NCBI GenBank assembly: GCA_017302105.1
Contig: JAFLCS010000001.1
Location: 496,001 to 560,000, forward strand
Source: Caulobacterales bacterium
GTDB taxonomy: Bacteria; Pseudomonadota; Alphaproteobacteria; Caulobacterales; Caulobacteraceae
Direction of reading: 5' to 3'
Length of the DNA: 64,000 nt
Shown one piece after another: positions 55,747-64,000 of this stretch (the first letter of the stretch is position 1; every line of letters begins with the position of its first letter). Position numbers and translations under genes: made by a program. The notes below the pieces were generated by a model. That model did not search any database. It had not been told where the DNA came from and was given only the letters and a program-made list of their open reading frames with translations.

Positions 55747-56388
55747 ATGCAGGTCCAAGTCAGCGGCAAGCACATGGATGTCGGCGAAGCGTTAGGCTCG
55801 CGCATCTCCCAGGAACTCCAGGACGGAATCGGCAAGTATTTCGAACGTGGTGGCCAGGACGCCGAGGTGGTGGTGTCCAAGGACGGTCACGGGTATCGCG
55901 TCGATTGCTGGGTGCGATTGGCCTCAGGTCAATCGCTCGTCACGCATGGCGAGGGCGGGGATGCCCATTCGGCCTTTACCGACAGCCTGCACAAGCTGGA
56001 GACGCGGGTTCGCCGGTACAAGCGCCGCCTCAAGGACCATCATCTCGGGCCGCGCCGAATGTCGCCCGAGAAGACCGAGTTGGCCGCCGCCCAGGTGCTG
56101 CGGTCGACCGTTCTGCGGGACCCCGGCCTGGTCGAGGATGACGATTTCGGTGAGGCCGGTCGCCCCGATGAAGAGCCGCCTGCGGGCATGGTCATCGCCG
56201 AGACGGATTCCCAACTCAAGGAGATGACCGTCGGTCAGGCGGTGCTGGAACTGGATATGACCGGTTATCCGGTTTCGGTTTTCCGCAACGCCGCCCATGG
56301 CGGACTGTCGGTCGTCTACCGCCGGCCGGACGGGAATATCGGCTGGATCGACCCCCAGAGGACGCGTTCATCGAACGGGAAGGGTTAG
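55747..56388 (+). CDS. hpf: Long-form ribosome hibernation promoting factor HPF
   Basis: 213 residues. The N-terminal S30AE domain starts VQVSGKHMDVGEALGSRI and the C-terminal dimerisation domain is VGQAVLELDMTGYPVSVFRNAAHGGLSVVYRRPDGNIGWIDPQ, so it should form 100S ribosome dimers. It sits in the usual place after rpoN. Confidence 0.96.
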   Translation: MQVQVSGKHMDVGEALGSRISQELQDGIGKYFERGGQDAEVVVSKDGHGYRVDCWVRLASGQSLVTHGEGGDAHSAFTDSLHKLETRVRRYKRRLKDHHLGPRRMSPEKTELAAAQVLRSTVLRDPGLVEDDDFGEAGRPDEEPPAGMVIAETDSQLKEMTVGQAVLELDMTGYPVSVFRNAAHGGLSVVYRRPDGNIGWIDPQRTRSSNGKG

Positions 56389-56498
56389 GCCCTAGTCTTG
56401 TCGTGTCGGGCGAACACCGCTAGGGCGACGCCCGTCGCGATAATGACAGAGTTGCAGGCTATAGACCGCGCAACCCCCGGGTGGGATCGGTAGAGAGT

Positions 56499-56966
56499 AT
56501 GGACATTTCAGCGTTGGTATCGCCGTCGACGGTCGCCGTGCGCGCCGGGGTTTCGACCAAGCGACAGTTGATGAACATTCTGGCCGAGCTGGCGTCGCCG
56601 GTGGTCGGAACCCCCGAAAAGGCCCTGATCGAGGGGCTGATGGAGCGCGAGGCGCTCGGCTCGACCGGCCTGTCCGGCGGGGCGGCGGTGCCGCACGCGA
56701 GGTCGCCGGAGATTTCGAAAGTCTCGGGTGTCTTCGTCAAGCTGGAGCAGCCACTGGAATTCGATGCCGTGGATGATCGGCCGGTTGACCTGGTGTTCGC
56801 CCTGTTCGCCCCGGCCGAGGCCGGTGCCGAGCACCTTAGGGCCCTGGCGGGGGTGTCTCGCCTGTTGCGCCGACCCGAGGTGCGCGAACAGCTGCGACGG
56901 GCCAAGACGCCCGAGGCCCTCTATGCCCTGCTGGTCCACCGGATCGAAGCGAGCGCGGCGGCCTGA
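56499..56966 (+). CDS. ptsN: PTS IIA-like nitrogen-regulatory protein PtsN
   Basis: 155 residues from ATG 56499 (a GTG six codons earlier is also possible). The EIIA-Ntr fold has the phosphorylated His in AAVPHARSPEI. LSGGAAVPHARS and VFVKLEQPLEFDAVDDRPVDLVF are diagnostic. It is phosphorylated by the PTS-Ntr chain and helps control potassium, (p)ppGpp and nitrogen responses. rpoN-hpf-ptsN is a classic order. Confidence 0.96.
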   Translation: MDISALVSPSTVAVRAGVSTKRQLMNILAELASPVVGTPEKALIEGLMEREALGSTGLSGGAAVPHARSPEISKVSGVFVKLEQPLEFDAVDDRPVDLVFALFAPAEAGAEHLRALAGVSRLLRRPEVREQLRRAKTPEALYALLVHRIEASAAA

Positions 56967-57091
56967 CGTCAACAAACCGTTAGCTACATTGGCTTTGCGG
57001 TAAACCTGATCTTCATCCGCATCAGCTAAAACCTGTCCCAGAACGAGCCACGCCCGCAGAGGCGAGGCCATTTGAAGTGATGGGATGTTGT

Positions 57092-58543
57092 ATGGCCAAG
57101 ACGGTACTCGTCATTGATGACGACCCGACCCAGCGCCGCCTGATCCAGGCGGTTCTGGAGCGAGAGGGATTCGCATTTGAGGGGGCGGAATCCGGGCCCG
57201 CCGGCCTGGACCGGCTGGCGCGCGGCGGCGTCGACGTCGTTCTGCTGGATATGGTCATGCCCCAGATGTCGGGTCTGGAAGTCCTCAAGGAGGCCCGCCT
57301 GTCGGGTGTCGCCTGTCCGGTCATCATCCTGACGGCCAACGCCGGTATCGAGACGGTCGTTGAGATGATGCGGGCCGGGGCCCAGGACTTCTTCGTCAAG
57401 CCGGCCTCGCCGGAGCGAATCCTGATCGGCGTGCGAAATGCGCTTCAGATGGGCGACCTGACCAGCGAGGTCTCGCGCCTGAAGAAGCGTGCTTCAGGGC
57501 GCATGGGCTTTTCGGATCTGGTCGGATCCAGCCCGGCCATGCAGATGGTCAAGCGCATGGGCGAGCGTGCCGCTGCCTCGACCATTCCGGTGCTGATCAC
57601 CGGTGAAAGCGGCGTCGGCAAGGAAGTCATTGCGCGCGCGCTGCACGGCTCATCGGATCGGGCGGGTAGGCCGTTCGTGGCGGTCAACTGCGGAGCCCTG
57701 CCGGCCAATCTGGTGGAGTCGATCCTGTTCGGCCATGAGAAGGGTAGTTTCACCGGCGCAACCGACAAACACCTCGGCAAGTTCAAGGAGGCCGACGGCG
57801 GCACCCTGTTCCTGGACGAGATCGGCGAGCTGCCGCTGGATATGCAGGTCAAGCTGCTGCGCGCGCTGCAGGAGGGCGAGGTCGATCCCATCGGTTCCAA
57901 GCGTCCGACCAAGGTCGATGTCCGCATCGTCTCGGCGACCAATCGCGACCTGGCCCAGCAGGTGAAGGACGGCACCTTCCGTGAGGATCTGTTCTATCGC
58001 CTGAATGTCTTTCCGATCGAGACCCCGGCACTGCGCGAGCGGTGCGGGGATATTCCGGCCCTGGTCGAGCATTTCGTGACGCGCTTCAACGTCGAGGAAG
58101 GGCGACGGATCGCCGGGGCTTCGCCCGAGGCTATGCGCCTGCTGCAAGGGTTCGACTGGCCCGGCAACGTCCGTCAGCTGGAGAACACCGTCTATCGGGC
58201 CATTGTCCTGGCCGATGGGGCCTATCTGCAGCCGCACGACTTTCCGTCCATCTCGGGTCTGAATCCGCCGGTCCAGGAGGCCACAACCGAGGTCGCGAAT
58301 GAGTCCCCGATCCGCCTGCCCGAGGACCTGCCGCCACTACCGGAGGCTCCGGTCAAATTCCTGGATGAGCGCGGCCATCTGCGCACCCTGGAGTCCATTG
58401 AGCGCGATCTGATCCAGCACGCCATTGAGGTCTATGCGGGCCATATGTCCGAAGTCGCCCGCCGCCTCGGCATCGGCCGATCAACCCTGTACCGCAAGGT
58501 GCGCGAACAGGGCCTGGAGGAACTGGTCAGCCGGTTGGGCTAG
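57092..58543 (+). CDS. tacA: Sigma-54-dependent response regulator, TacA-like
   Basis: 483 residues from ATG 57092 (a GTG at 57077 and an ATG at 57080 are in frame). Receiver domain [17 protein letters not shown] with phospho-Asp in [13 protein letters not shown]+ domain with Walker [10 protein letters not shown] and a GSFTGA loop in place of GAFTGA, Walker [14 protein letters not shown], and a Fis-type HTH at the end ([23 protein letters not shown]). It resembles TacA, which in Caulobacter activates stalk genes downstream of ShkA. The TacA identity is by similarity and context. Confidence 0.8.
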   Translation: MAKTVLVIDDDPTQRRLIQAVLEREGFAFEGAESGPAGLDRLARGGVDVVLLDMVMPQMSGLEVLKEARLSGVACPVIILTANAGIETVVEMMRAGAQDFFVKPASPERILIGVRNALQMGDLTSEVSRLKKRASGRMGFSDLVGSSPAMQMVKRMGERAAASTIPVLITGESGVGKEVIARALHGSSDRAGRPFVAVNCGALPANLVESILFGHEKGSFTGATDKHLGKFKEADGGTLFLDEIGELPLDMQVKLLRALQEGEVDPIGSKRPTKVDVRIVSATNRDLAQQVKDGTFREDLFYRLNVFPIETPALRERCGDIPALVEHFVTRFNVEEGRRIAGASPEAMRLLQGFDWPGNVRQLENTVYRAIVLADGAYLQPHDFPSISGLNPPVQEATTEVANESPIRLPEDLPPLPEAPVKFLDERGHLRTLESIERDLIQHAIEVYAGHMSEVARRLGIGRSTLYRKVREQGLEELVSRLG

Positions 58544-59787
58544 TAGCGGACGCCGAGTGTCAGCTTGATGATCTCGCTGCGCACCAGGCTGGTGATGTCC
58601 TCACCGTTTTCGTACTCGATCCCGAAGCGATAGTGGGAGGCGTTGCTGGGGGACAGGATCAGACTTGCCCGCCCTACTGCTGCATCGCCAAGGCCGCCGT
58701 CCAGGGGCTCCATAAGCTCGTACTCCAAGGTGCCTTCGAGCCAGCCGTCGAGCAACGGTCGACCGTAGCTGAAGTTCACCCATCCTCCCGCTCGAAAATA
58801 CTCGTTCACACCTAACAGACTGGTCTTGGAACCAACGTCAGCGACGTCCGCGTAATCCAGCCGAAGTCCGTACCGGCAAGTCGCTCGCGCAGGGTATGTG
58901 GCCATGTCCACGCAGGCTAGGCCCGGAGCATCCCATGCCAGTTCAGCGCGATATACGGAGGAGTCAAAATCATCATCGGTTTCATAGTCCGCCGACCACC
59001 GTACTTCGTGCCCGTGGCTGCGCCAGAACCCCAGGACGCCGAATGTGAGATCGTTGACTGGACTGGAGGCCAGCGTAACCCGATCATAACTGGCATATGG
59101 CATCCACCGCAGGCCGCCATGCTCCAGTGGGCCGAATCCGACTACCAGGTCGGCGCTGATACTTTCCGATCCGGTTGCGCGGTCGTTATCGTAGGATAGG
59201 GTGGCGAAGGTCCTGTCGGCCATGCTGGCTTGCGAGAGGCTGGCAACCTCCCCCGTGAGAATCCAGCGCGCCGGAGGCGGCCTGTATGGCGGGTCGCCAG
59301 TCGTGTTGGTGTTATTGACGCTGCCGCAGTAGACCCGGAGGGCAGAAAAGTCGCCCCGCAGGAAGGCCTCTGCCAGATCGGTCAGGGTGTCCGAGCCGCT
59401 TGGTCGCGTGATGGATACGCCGCTGGTGGGGTCAGGAACATTTCCAGCGGTCTCGAGGAGCTCCAAGACGGCATCGTTCATTTGAACTTGCTTCGCCCCC
59501 AACGCCCCTGCAAGAGTATAACGGGCCCCGGCGTCACCGCGTAACGTTGCTTGATAGGCATCAACTGTACTGCTCGACCAGGGAGTTCCGGTGTACTGGA
59601 GCAGGGCGGCCAAAACTTCGGCTGGCGGGAGTTCGCGGCTCGCCGGGCTTAGGGATTGATGCGTCTCACACGCCTCTTCCATAGCCGCGACAACCGCAAG
59701 GGTCTGGCCAGAGGCGGGGACGCCGACGAAACTGACCAGGCAAAATGTCGCGAGAGCTGCGCCTGAGGCCGGGAAGCGAGGACTCAT
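58540..59787 (-). CDS. Exported barrel-like protein of an AT-richer cassette
   Basis: 415 residues from ATG 59787, overlapping its upstream partner by ATGA. Signal peptide (PASGAALATFCLVSFVGVPASGQ), then a helical N-terminal part (about 30-150), a linker with Asn/Thr/Pro-rich text, and a C-terminal half of alternating aromatic/polar strands (WILTGEVASLS, FATLSYDND, RWMPYASYDRVTL) ending LTLGVRY. The aromatic last residue suits outer-membrane insertion. No family recognised. Its stop shares CTAG with the TacA-like gene. Confidence 0.65.
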   Translation of the reverse strand: MSPRFPASGAALATFCLVSFVGVPASGQTLAVVAAMEEACETHQSLSPASRELPPAEVLAALLQYTGTPWSSSTVDAYQATLRGDAGARYTLAGALGAKQVQMNDAVLELLETAGNVPDPTSGVSITRPSGSDTLTDLAEAFLRGDFSALRVYCGSVNNTNTTGDPPYRPPPARWILTGEVASLSQASMADRTFATLSYDNDRATGSESISADLVVGFGPLEHGGLRWMPYASYDRVTLASSPVNDLTFGVLGFWRSHGHEVRWSADYETDDDFDSSVYRAELAWDAPGLACVDMATYPARATCRYGLRLDYADVADVGSKTSLLGVNEYFRAGGWVNFSYGRPLLDGWLEGTLEYELMEPLDGGLGDAAVGRASLILSPSNASHYRFGIEYENGEDITSLVRSEIIKLTLGVRY

Positions 59788-60155
59788 GATTCCGGCTCCC
59801 ACAGTAGAGTATGGATTGCGTTTGTCAGATCTCCGAGCCGTTCAAGCCGGCTCGTATCTATAAATGATATAAATTTGAATCGATCTATTCCGAGATCTTC
59901 GCAAGTAAGATCGGATAATTCTTGACCGAAATATTCAAGCTGTGCTGATTTAAATCCGAAACTATTTGGCTCACTCGGGGCGCTCAAATACCATTGGGAA
60001 TCGAAATTTCCTACGGCCGTGTGCGGCTTGAATCCCAGGCCCCTGAGCGCCTTGCTTGCCGCTCGACGCAGCATTTCTGTCAGGTCCAGAGACCTCAAAT
60101 TTGGGTGCTGGACCGGTTGGTGGTCCTTCACCGCGAATTTCTTTTTGATTGCCAC
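59784..60155 (-). CDS. Small cytoplasmic partner of the barrel-like protein
   Basis: 123 residues from GTG 60155, preceded by AGGGG; a TTG at 60176 is an alternative. The product starts MAIKKKFAVKDHQPVQHPN and has no signal or membrane segment. Codon use and base composition are clearly more AT-rich than in the neighbours (for example ATATAAATTTGAATCG around 59869). It overlaps the barrel gene start. No family recognised; horizontal transfer is likely. Confidence 0.55.
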   Translation of the reverse strand: MAIKKKFAVKDHQPVQHPNLRSLDLTEMLRRAASKALRGLGFKPHTAVGNFDSQWYLSAPSEPNSFGFKSAQLEYFGQELSDLTCEDLGIDRFKFISFIDTSRLERLGDLTNAIHTLLWEPES

Positions 60156-60261
60156 CCCAGTCGCCCCTACCGCCAAGCTAGAATAACGCTGCTATGTTAG
60201 CATAACGCGATTGGGTCTGCCAAGAACATCAGGCGGCGGCTCGTGCGCGCTTGGGGTGCGC

Positions 60262-61206
60262 TCATCGCGCGGCGAAGGCCCCCAGCTCCCGCGTCCCATT
60301 CTCAACGGATGGCTCGATCTCGGTGGCCTCGAACCATTCGTTCCAGCTGACGATCAGCATCCAGTCGGGCCGGGCGGCGTGGGCGGCGCGCAGCATCATC
60401 TCGAATGTGCGCCCGCCGCGTCGCGGCGTGGTCGGGCGATCGCCGGTGCGGTCGTCCAGTCGACGGTCATCATAGCCGGGCAGGACGGTGGCGGTGGTCA
60501 CCGCCAGGCCCTGCTGCCAGCCGACCCAGCGGCCCAGCCAGCGTCGGGCACGTCTCTCGAAGCCGATCCGCCAGCCGTCGGTCTGGAACTGCACCGAATA
60601 GATGTGCAGGGCGTCGAACAGCCGGCGTCGGGCACCGATCTCACCCTCGGTGTTGGCCGGGCCGACGACGGCCAGGTGGCGCGGACGGGCCTGGCCCCAG
60701 CCGGTCTCGCCGACCTCCTGGAGCACCCGGTCGAAAACGAACAGGCAGGGACGCCCCTGGAGCTGGAGGGCGCACGGTGAGGTCGACAGCTGTGCTTCAA
60801 GATAGGCCAGGCGTTCAGCCAGGGTTTCGGGCGAGCCGCCTGAACTCTCGACATAGGCCGTGATGGCGAAGCCCTCAGGAGCTGCGGCCAGGAGGGCCTG
60901 CAATACCCGATCGCGGCGGTTGCCCCAGCCGTCCCAGCTGGTGATGAAGCCGGTGATGCCCGCCGCCTGGGCCTGGGCGATCTGGCGGGCAATGACGGCG
61001 GGATCCAGGCTGTCATAGAGGCCGCTGGCCGGGACGTTCGGGTGATTGCGCCCGCCGTCCGCCGAGACGCCCCAGCCCTCGTCAGGGCCATACCAGCCGT
61101 AATGGAACGCCAGCACTTCGGGTCGGGCCTGGGCGCGTGCCGTCCACGGCACAATCGCCGTGCCGAACAGACCGGCCATGACACCGAGGAAGCCGCGCCG
61201 CCTCAT
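60262..61206 (-). CDS. GH99-like glycoside hydrolase, Tat or Sec exported
   Basis: 314 residues. A twin-Arg start (MRRRGFLGVMAGLFG) then FHYGWYGPDEGWG, ASGLYDSLDPAVIARQIAQA, GITGFITSWDGWG and the end VSWNEWFEATEIEPS. These match the GH99-like group of endo-alpha-mannosidase relatives that act on glycoprotein or polysaccharide substrates. Catalytic Glu residues are not proven. Its start ATG overlaps the stop of the upstream gene. Confidence 0.82.
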   Translation of the reverse strand: MRRRGFLGVMAGLFGTAIVPWTARAQARPEVLAFHYGWYGPDEGWGVSADGGRNHPNVPASGLYDSLDPAVIARQIAQAQAAGITGFITSWDGWGNRRDRVLQALLAAAPEGFAITAYVESSGGSPETLAERLAYLEAQLSTSPCALQLQGRPCLFVFDRVLQEVGETGWGQARPRHLAVVGPANTEGEIGARRRLFDALHIYSVQFQTDGWRIGFERRARRWLGRWVGWQQGLAVTTATVLPGYDDRRLDDRTGDRPTTPRRGGRTFEMMLRAAHAARPDWMLIVSWNEWFEATEIEPSVENGTRELGAFAAR

Positions 61207-61601
61207 GGCTCGGACCTACGACGTCGCAAGCGCGTCTTGGGCGCCTCTCCGCGCGCCTTGGCGGCGATCTCCTTGAGCTTGCGGCCCTGGAGTGCCGACA
61301 AGGCCTGACCGGGCGAGCCCAGGTCGGGGTCCGCGAAGGCCCGGCCGTGGGTCTGGATGCGTTCGGACACGCTGTCGATGAACTCGCCTTCCCAATCCGA
61401 CAGCTCGACACCGGCCTTGTCAGCGGCCCGCCGGGTTCGCTTCAAGGCGTTGATGGCCTTGCGCTGAGCGGCCTTGCGCTGAGCCTCGAACGAGTTCGGG
61501 CGCGGTGTTTCCGGCGGCGGCTTTTGCGCGCGGGGTGGGCCCGTCGAGGCCTGTGCGGGCCGGTTCTTCTTCGCGCTGAAGCCGGACCGCTTCAGCGTCA
61601 G
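61203..61601 (-). CDS. Basic protein encoded after gapR, apparent CTG start
   Basis: An open frame runs from the CTGA overlap at the gapR stop (61601) to TGA 61203. With the CTG start it has 132 residues: MTLKRSGFSAKKNRPAQ, a Pro/Lys-rich stretch, an AQRKAAQRKA repeat, then LELSDWEGEF-like text and a basic RRRRS end. No ATG, GTG or TTG precedes the TTG at 61445, which would give 80 residues. GC-rich third positions continue back to the CTG, favouring the longer form. No known family; nucleoid or RNA binding is possible from charge. Confidence 0.6.
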   Translation of the reverse strand: MTLKRSGFSAKKNRPAQASTGPPRAQKPPPETPRPNSFEAQRKAAQRKAINALKRTRRAADKAGVELSDWEGEFIDSVSERIQTHGRAFADPDLGSPGQALSALQGRKLKEIAAKARGEAPKTRLRRRRSEP

Positions 61602-61870
61602 ACCTCGCCGATGGCCGAGAGATAGAGGTCAAGGATTGCCTCTTCCTCCTGGCGCTTGGCCTTGTCCTGTTTGCGGATGCGCACGACCTTGCGCAGGGTC
61701 TTGACGTCATAGCCCTCGCCCTTGGCCTCGGCGAAGACCTCCTTCAAGTCGGCCATGACCGCAGCCTTGTCTTCTTCCAGGCGCTCGATGCGCTCGATGA
61801 TGGTGCGTAGGCGACCCTGGGCGGCGGCGGTCAGGACGTCAGGATTGGAAAAGGTGGCGTCGTCGGCCAA
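61598..61870 (-). CDS. gapR: Nucleoid-associated protein GapR (DUF2312)
   Basis: 90 residues. The DUF2312 core is evident: RIERLEEDKAAVMADLKEVFAEAKGEGYDVKTLRKVVRIRK followed by EEEAILDLYLSAIG. GapR forms a clamp on overtwisted DNA, stimulates topoisomerases and supports replication in Caulobacter. It heads an overlapping operon with a basic protein and a GH99-like hydrolase. Confidence 0.95.
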   Translation of the reverse strand: MADDATFSNPDVLTAAAQGRLRTIIERIERLEEDKAAVMADLKEVFAEAKGEGYDVKTLRKVVRIRKQDKAKRQEEEAILDLYLSAIGEV

Positions 61871-61952
61871 GGCGGTGCTCCGGGGAAAACAGGGTGAACG
61901 AGCCTGTTCCCTAGACCCGATCCACCCCTCGTCTCAACCGCCCACAACGAAA

Positions 61953-61980
61953 CAGGCCCCGGACAAACGTCCGAGGCCTG
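61953..61980 (-). terminator. Terminator after rpmJ
   Basis: Stem CAGGCC/GGCCTG plus GGAC/GTCC around an AAAC loop, with two mismatched bases. On the minus strand it is followed by TTTCGTT. It separates rpmJ from the gapR operon. Confidence 0.65.
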
Positions 61981-62027
61981 TGGAAATCTCGTTGGACACG
62001 TCAGTGCCGATCCGGCACCGAGCGGGC

Positions 62028-62153
62028 TTAGCCCTGCTTGGCCTTGAAGCGCGGGTCGGTCTTGTTGATGACATAGACCTTGCCCTTGCGGCGCACGATC
62101 TTGCAGTCCCGGTGACGGGTCTTGAGCGACTTGAGGGAGCTACGGACCTTCAT
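62028..62153 (-). CDS. rpmJ: 50S ribosomal protein L36
   Basis: 41 residues from ATG 62153: [20 protein letters not shown], then [21 protein letters not shown]. This is the zinc-free, longer type of L36, with a single Cys. Longer frames upstream are not coding. Confidence 0.97.
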   Translation of the reverse strand: MKVRSSLKSLKTRHRDCKIVRRKGKVYVINKTDPRFKAKQG

Positions 62154-62337
62154 GGTCTTCTTCCGGGCTTGGCGTTCATGAAAAGACAAGCGCCGCGAGG
62201 GGGCTCGCGGCGGAGCGGGGTCTATATGCAAAGCGCGCGCGCCTGTCAACGCGGGCTCGCCCGCGCGGCGAACCGGCGCTTCGCCCCCCACGCGCTTGTG
62301 ATTGAACCTCAACGGGAAAGCCAGCTAGGCTGGCGCC

Positions 62338-63630
62338 ATGAGAATGACGTCCCGCCTCATCCTGTGTCTGGTGGTCGCGGCCTGTGCGCCGATGGCTCCT
62401 GATCTGCCGCCGATCAGCCCGGCCCCGACTCCGCCGCAGCAACGGCCGCAGCCACTGCCGGTGACGCCGGCCCAGCCGTCGACGGATGAGGCGACGCCGA
62501 CGGAGGTGATGGAATTCAACGCCTGGCGCGACAGCTTCCTGGCGCGGCGCGGTGGTGCCAACCGGGCCGCCTGGGCCTATGAGCTGTCAGGTCTGACGCC
62601 AGATCACCGCGTCATCGACCGCGACCGTTCCCAGCCGGAGTTCGCGCGCGGCGCGGGTGACTACATTAGCCGCGCCCTGACCGCCGATCGGATCCAGACC
62701 GGTCGCGACCGGATCGGATCCTCGCCCTGGATGAACGGCGTCCAGGATCAATACGGCGTGCCCAAGTCGGTCCTGGTGGCCATCTGGGCCCAGGAAAGCG
62801 CCTTCGGGCGGATTCAGGGCGACATGGATGTCATCCGCTCGCTGGCAACCCTGGCCTGGGAAGGCCGCCGCCGCGAATGGGCCGAGGGCCAGCTGGTCAA
62901 CGCCCTGACGATTGTCAGCGAGGGCCGGCGGGAACGGGCCCGGCTGACCGGAAGCTGGGCCGGGGCCATGGGCCAGACCCAGTTCATGCCGGACAACTAT
63001 CTGCGCCTGGCCCGCGACGGCGACGGCGACGGGCGGGTCGACATCTGGGGATCGGACGTCGACGCCCTAGCCTCGGCGGCTAATCTGCTGGCCAATGCGG
63101 GCTGGCGTCGCAACCAGCGCTGGGCGTTGGAGGTGACCCTGCCGCCCGGCTTTGACTACAGCCTGACGGATTCGGCCGAACAGCCGTGGAGCTTCTGGCG
63201 CGCCCGCGGTGTGCAACTGGTCGGTGGCGGCGATCTGAGCAATGCCGAGGCGGCCGAGACGGCGACCATCCTGCTGCCGTCGGGGGCGGGCGGACCGGCC
63301 TTCCTGGCCTTGCCGAACCACTATGTGATCCGGCGCTACAACAATGCCATGAGCTATGCCCTGGCGATCGGGCTTCTGGCCGATGCGATGGATGGCCGGC
63401 CGGGCGTCTCCCGGGCCTGGCCCGACGAGCCGCCGTTGTCGCGCGATCAGCGCTTTGCCCTGCAGCGTGGCCTTCAGGCCCTGGGCTATGATCCGGGCGG
63501 TGTCGACGGCATCATCGGCTCAGGGACGCGGCGGGCGGTGCGCCAGTATCAGGCGGCCCGCGGCCTGATCGCAGACGGCTACGTCAATGAGAGCGTCATC
63601 AACCAGGTCCGCTCGGAAGCCGGCGTCTAG
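62338..63630 (+). CDS. Lytic murein transglycosylase (MltB family) with peptidoglycan-binding domain
   Basis: 430 residues. Lipobox VAAC (Cys about 16) and a Pro-rich linker (about 25-55). The catalytic Glu lies in AIWAQESAFGRIQGD; GAMGQTQFMPDNYLRLARDGDGDGRVDIWGS and SAANLLANAGWR are MltB motifs. A C-terminal PG_binding_1 domain (RFALQRGLQALGYDPGGVDGIIGSGTRRAVRQYQ) helps bind the wall. It cuts glycan strands with anhydro-muramic products. Confidence 0.95.
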   Translation: MRMTSRLILCLVVAACAPMAPDLPPISPAPTPPQQRPQPLPVTPAQPSTDEATPTEVMEFNAWRDSFLARRGGANRAAWAYELSGLTPDHRVIDRDRSQPEFARGAGDYISRALTADRIQTGRDRIGSSPWMNGVQDQYGVPKSVLVAIWAQESAFGRIQGDMDVIRSLATLAWEGRRREWAEGQLVNALTIVSEGRRERARLTGSWAGAMGQTQFMPDNYLRLARDGDGDGRVDIWGSDVDALASAANLLANAGWRRNQRWALEVTLPPGFDYSLTDSAEQPWSFWRARGVQLVGGGDLSNAEAAETATILLPSGAGGPAFLALPNHYVIRRYNNAMSYALAIGLLADAMDGRPGVSRAWPDEPPLSRDQRFALQRGLQALGYDPGGVDGIIGSGTRRAVRQYQAARGLIADGYVNESVINQVRSEAGV

Positions 63631-63729
63631 GGCTCTGGACCGTTTCGGCGGACCCATTTCTGACATGATCCGGGACAAGCCTATGACGTCCCCAGGTTTT
63701 GGGTGACTCATTCGACAGGAGATGGATCG

Positions 63730-63957
63730 ATGCGGACCCGCACCCTTGCCCTCGTCGCCGTCACGGGCCTGCTCGGTCTGAGTGCTTGCGCGTCGACGGG
63801 CGGCCCCTACCCGACCTATGCCGAGGAACTGGCGGCGCTCGAAGATACCTGCCAGGCGCGCGGCGGTATCCTGACCCCACTGCCGGGTGCCAGCGGACAT
63901 CGGCCGGCGACGGACTATGCCTGCGAAATTCGTGGCGGTTCAGGTCGGCTGAACTAG
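63730..63957 (+). CDS. Small lipoprotein of unknown function
   Basis: 75 residues from ATG 63730, preceded by AGGAGA. Signal with lipobox LSAC, then a short soluble part with two cysteines (DTCQARG and YACEIRG) that may form a disulfide. No known family. Confidence 0.75.
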   Translation: MRTRTLALVAVTGLLGLSACASTGGPYPTYAEELAALEDTCQARGGILTPLPGASGHRPATDYACEIRGGSGRLN

Positions 63958-64000
63958 AGAGCGTCTGCTGGCATGGTTCCGGCGTTGATGGCGATGCGCC

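Noticed and set aside
61465-61495. Direct DNA repeat GCCTTGCGCTGAGC (two copies)
   Set aside because: It encodes the AQRKAAQRKA segment of the basic protein; simple internal duplication in coding sequence.
63968-63983. Possible sigma-54 promoter (TGGCATG then GC)
   Set aside because: Only a partial match (TGGCATG-N4-CGGC) and it runs off the window end, so no gene can be linked.

Overview
The window reads as one contiguous piece of an alphaproteobacterial chromosome, most likely Caulobacteraceae and closest in feel to Brevundimonas or Caulobacter. The evidence is the very high GC with strong third-position GC bias, the cluster ybgC-tolQRAB-pal-cpoB-tilS-ftsH, a GapR-type (DUF2312) nucleoid protein, a TacA-like sigma-54 activator close to rpoN, hpf and ptsN, and a single Flp-type pilin gene. 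No phage, insertion sequence, CRISPR array, rRNA or tRNA was seen. Genes are packed tightly, often with ATGA stop/start overlaps. No gene-free stretch exceeds about 250 bases; the longest are near 45048-45289 and 7439-7641.

Layout. 1-4500: end of a BolA-family gene, a membrane hybrid histidine kinase, an RcnB-like exported protein and a small run of membrane or hypothetical genes. 4520-10630: secA (minus strand), then a plus-strand operon of parvulin-like isomerase, argJ and mutT, followed by an Flp pilin. 10627-13671: folP with a winged-helix regulator and a membrane protein, then an acyltransferase-3 gene behind a 29-bp inverted repeat. 13858-24363: ftsH, tilS, cpoB, pal, tolB, tolA, tolR, tolQ and ybgC, preceded by a small exported protein, a YpfJ-type zinc metallopeptidase and a small orphan, all on the minus strand. 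24514-37249: a mixed accessory stretch (membrane protein plus Cro-type repressor, alpha/beta hydrolase, an iron-box-linked small ORF, Gre-like factor, SPFH protein, thiolase, thioesterase, HxlR regulator, a large orphan secreted protein, a CadC-like membrane regulator and an S9 peptidase). 37322-45047: DedA, PBP1A, lipoprotein hydrolase, POT peptide transporter, and a MarR-MFS-microprotein cassette. 45290-49598: a crescentin-like coiled-coil protein, ruvCAB and a short degenerate SEDS-like membrane protein. 49599-52707: Asp/Glu racemase, D-cysteine desulfhydrase-like enzyme and a dicarboxylate symporter. 52797-58543: ubiH-like, rpoN, hpf, ptsN and the TacA-like activator. 58540-60155: an AT-richer two-gene insert encoding a secreted barrel-like protein and a cytoplasmic partner. 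60262-63957: gapR, a small basic protein and a GH99-like hydrolase in one overlapping operon, then rpmJ, a lytic transglycosylase lipoprotein and a small lipoprotein.

Common themes are envelope building and integrity (Tol-Pal, PBP1A, lytic transglycosylase, SecA, FtsH, parvulin, DedA), DNA repair and nucleoid control (ruvCAB, gapR), and sigma-54/PTS-Ntr regulation. The most unusual items are the degenerate SEDS homologue behind ruvB, the coiled-coil filament candidate in front of ruvC, the AT-rich barrel cassette, the 39-residue microprotein in the MFS operon, an apparent CTG start after gapR, and several clear palindromic operators.
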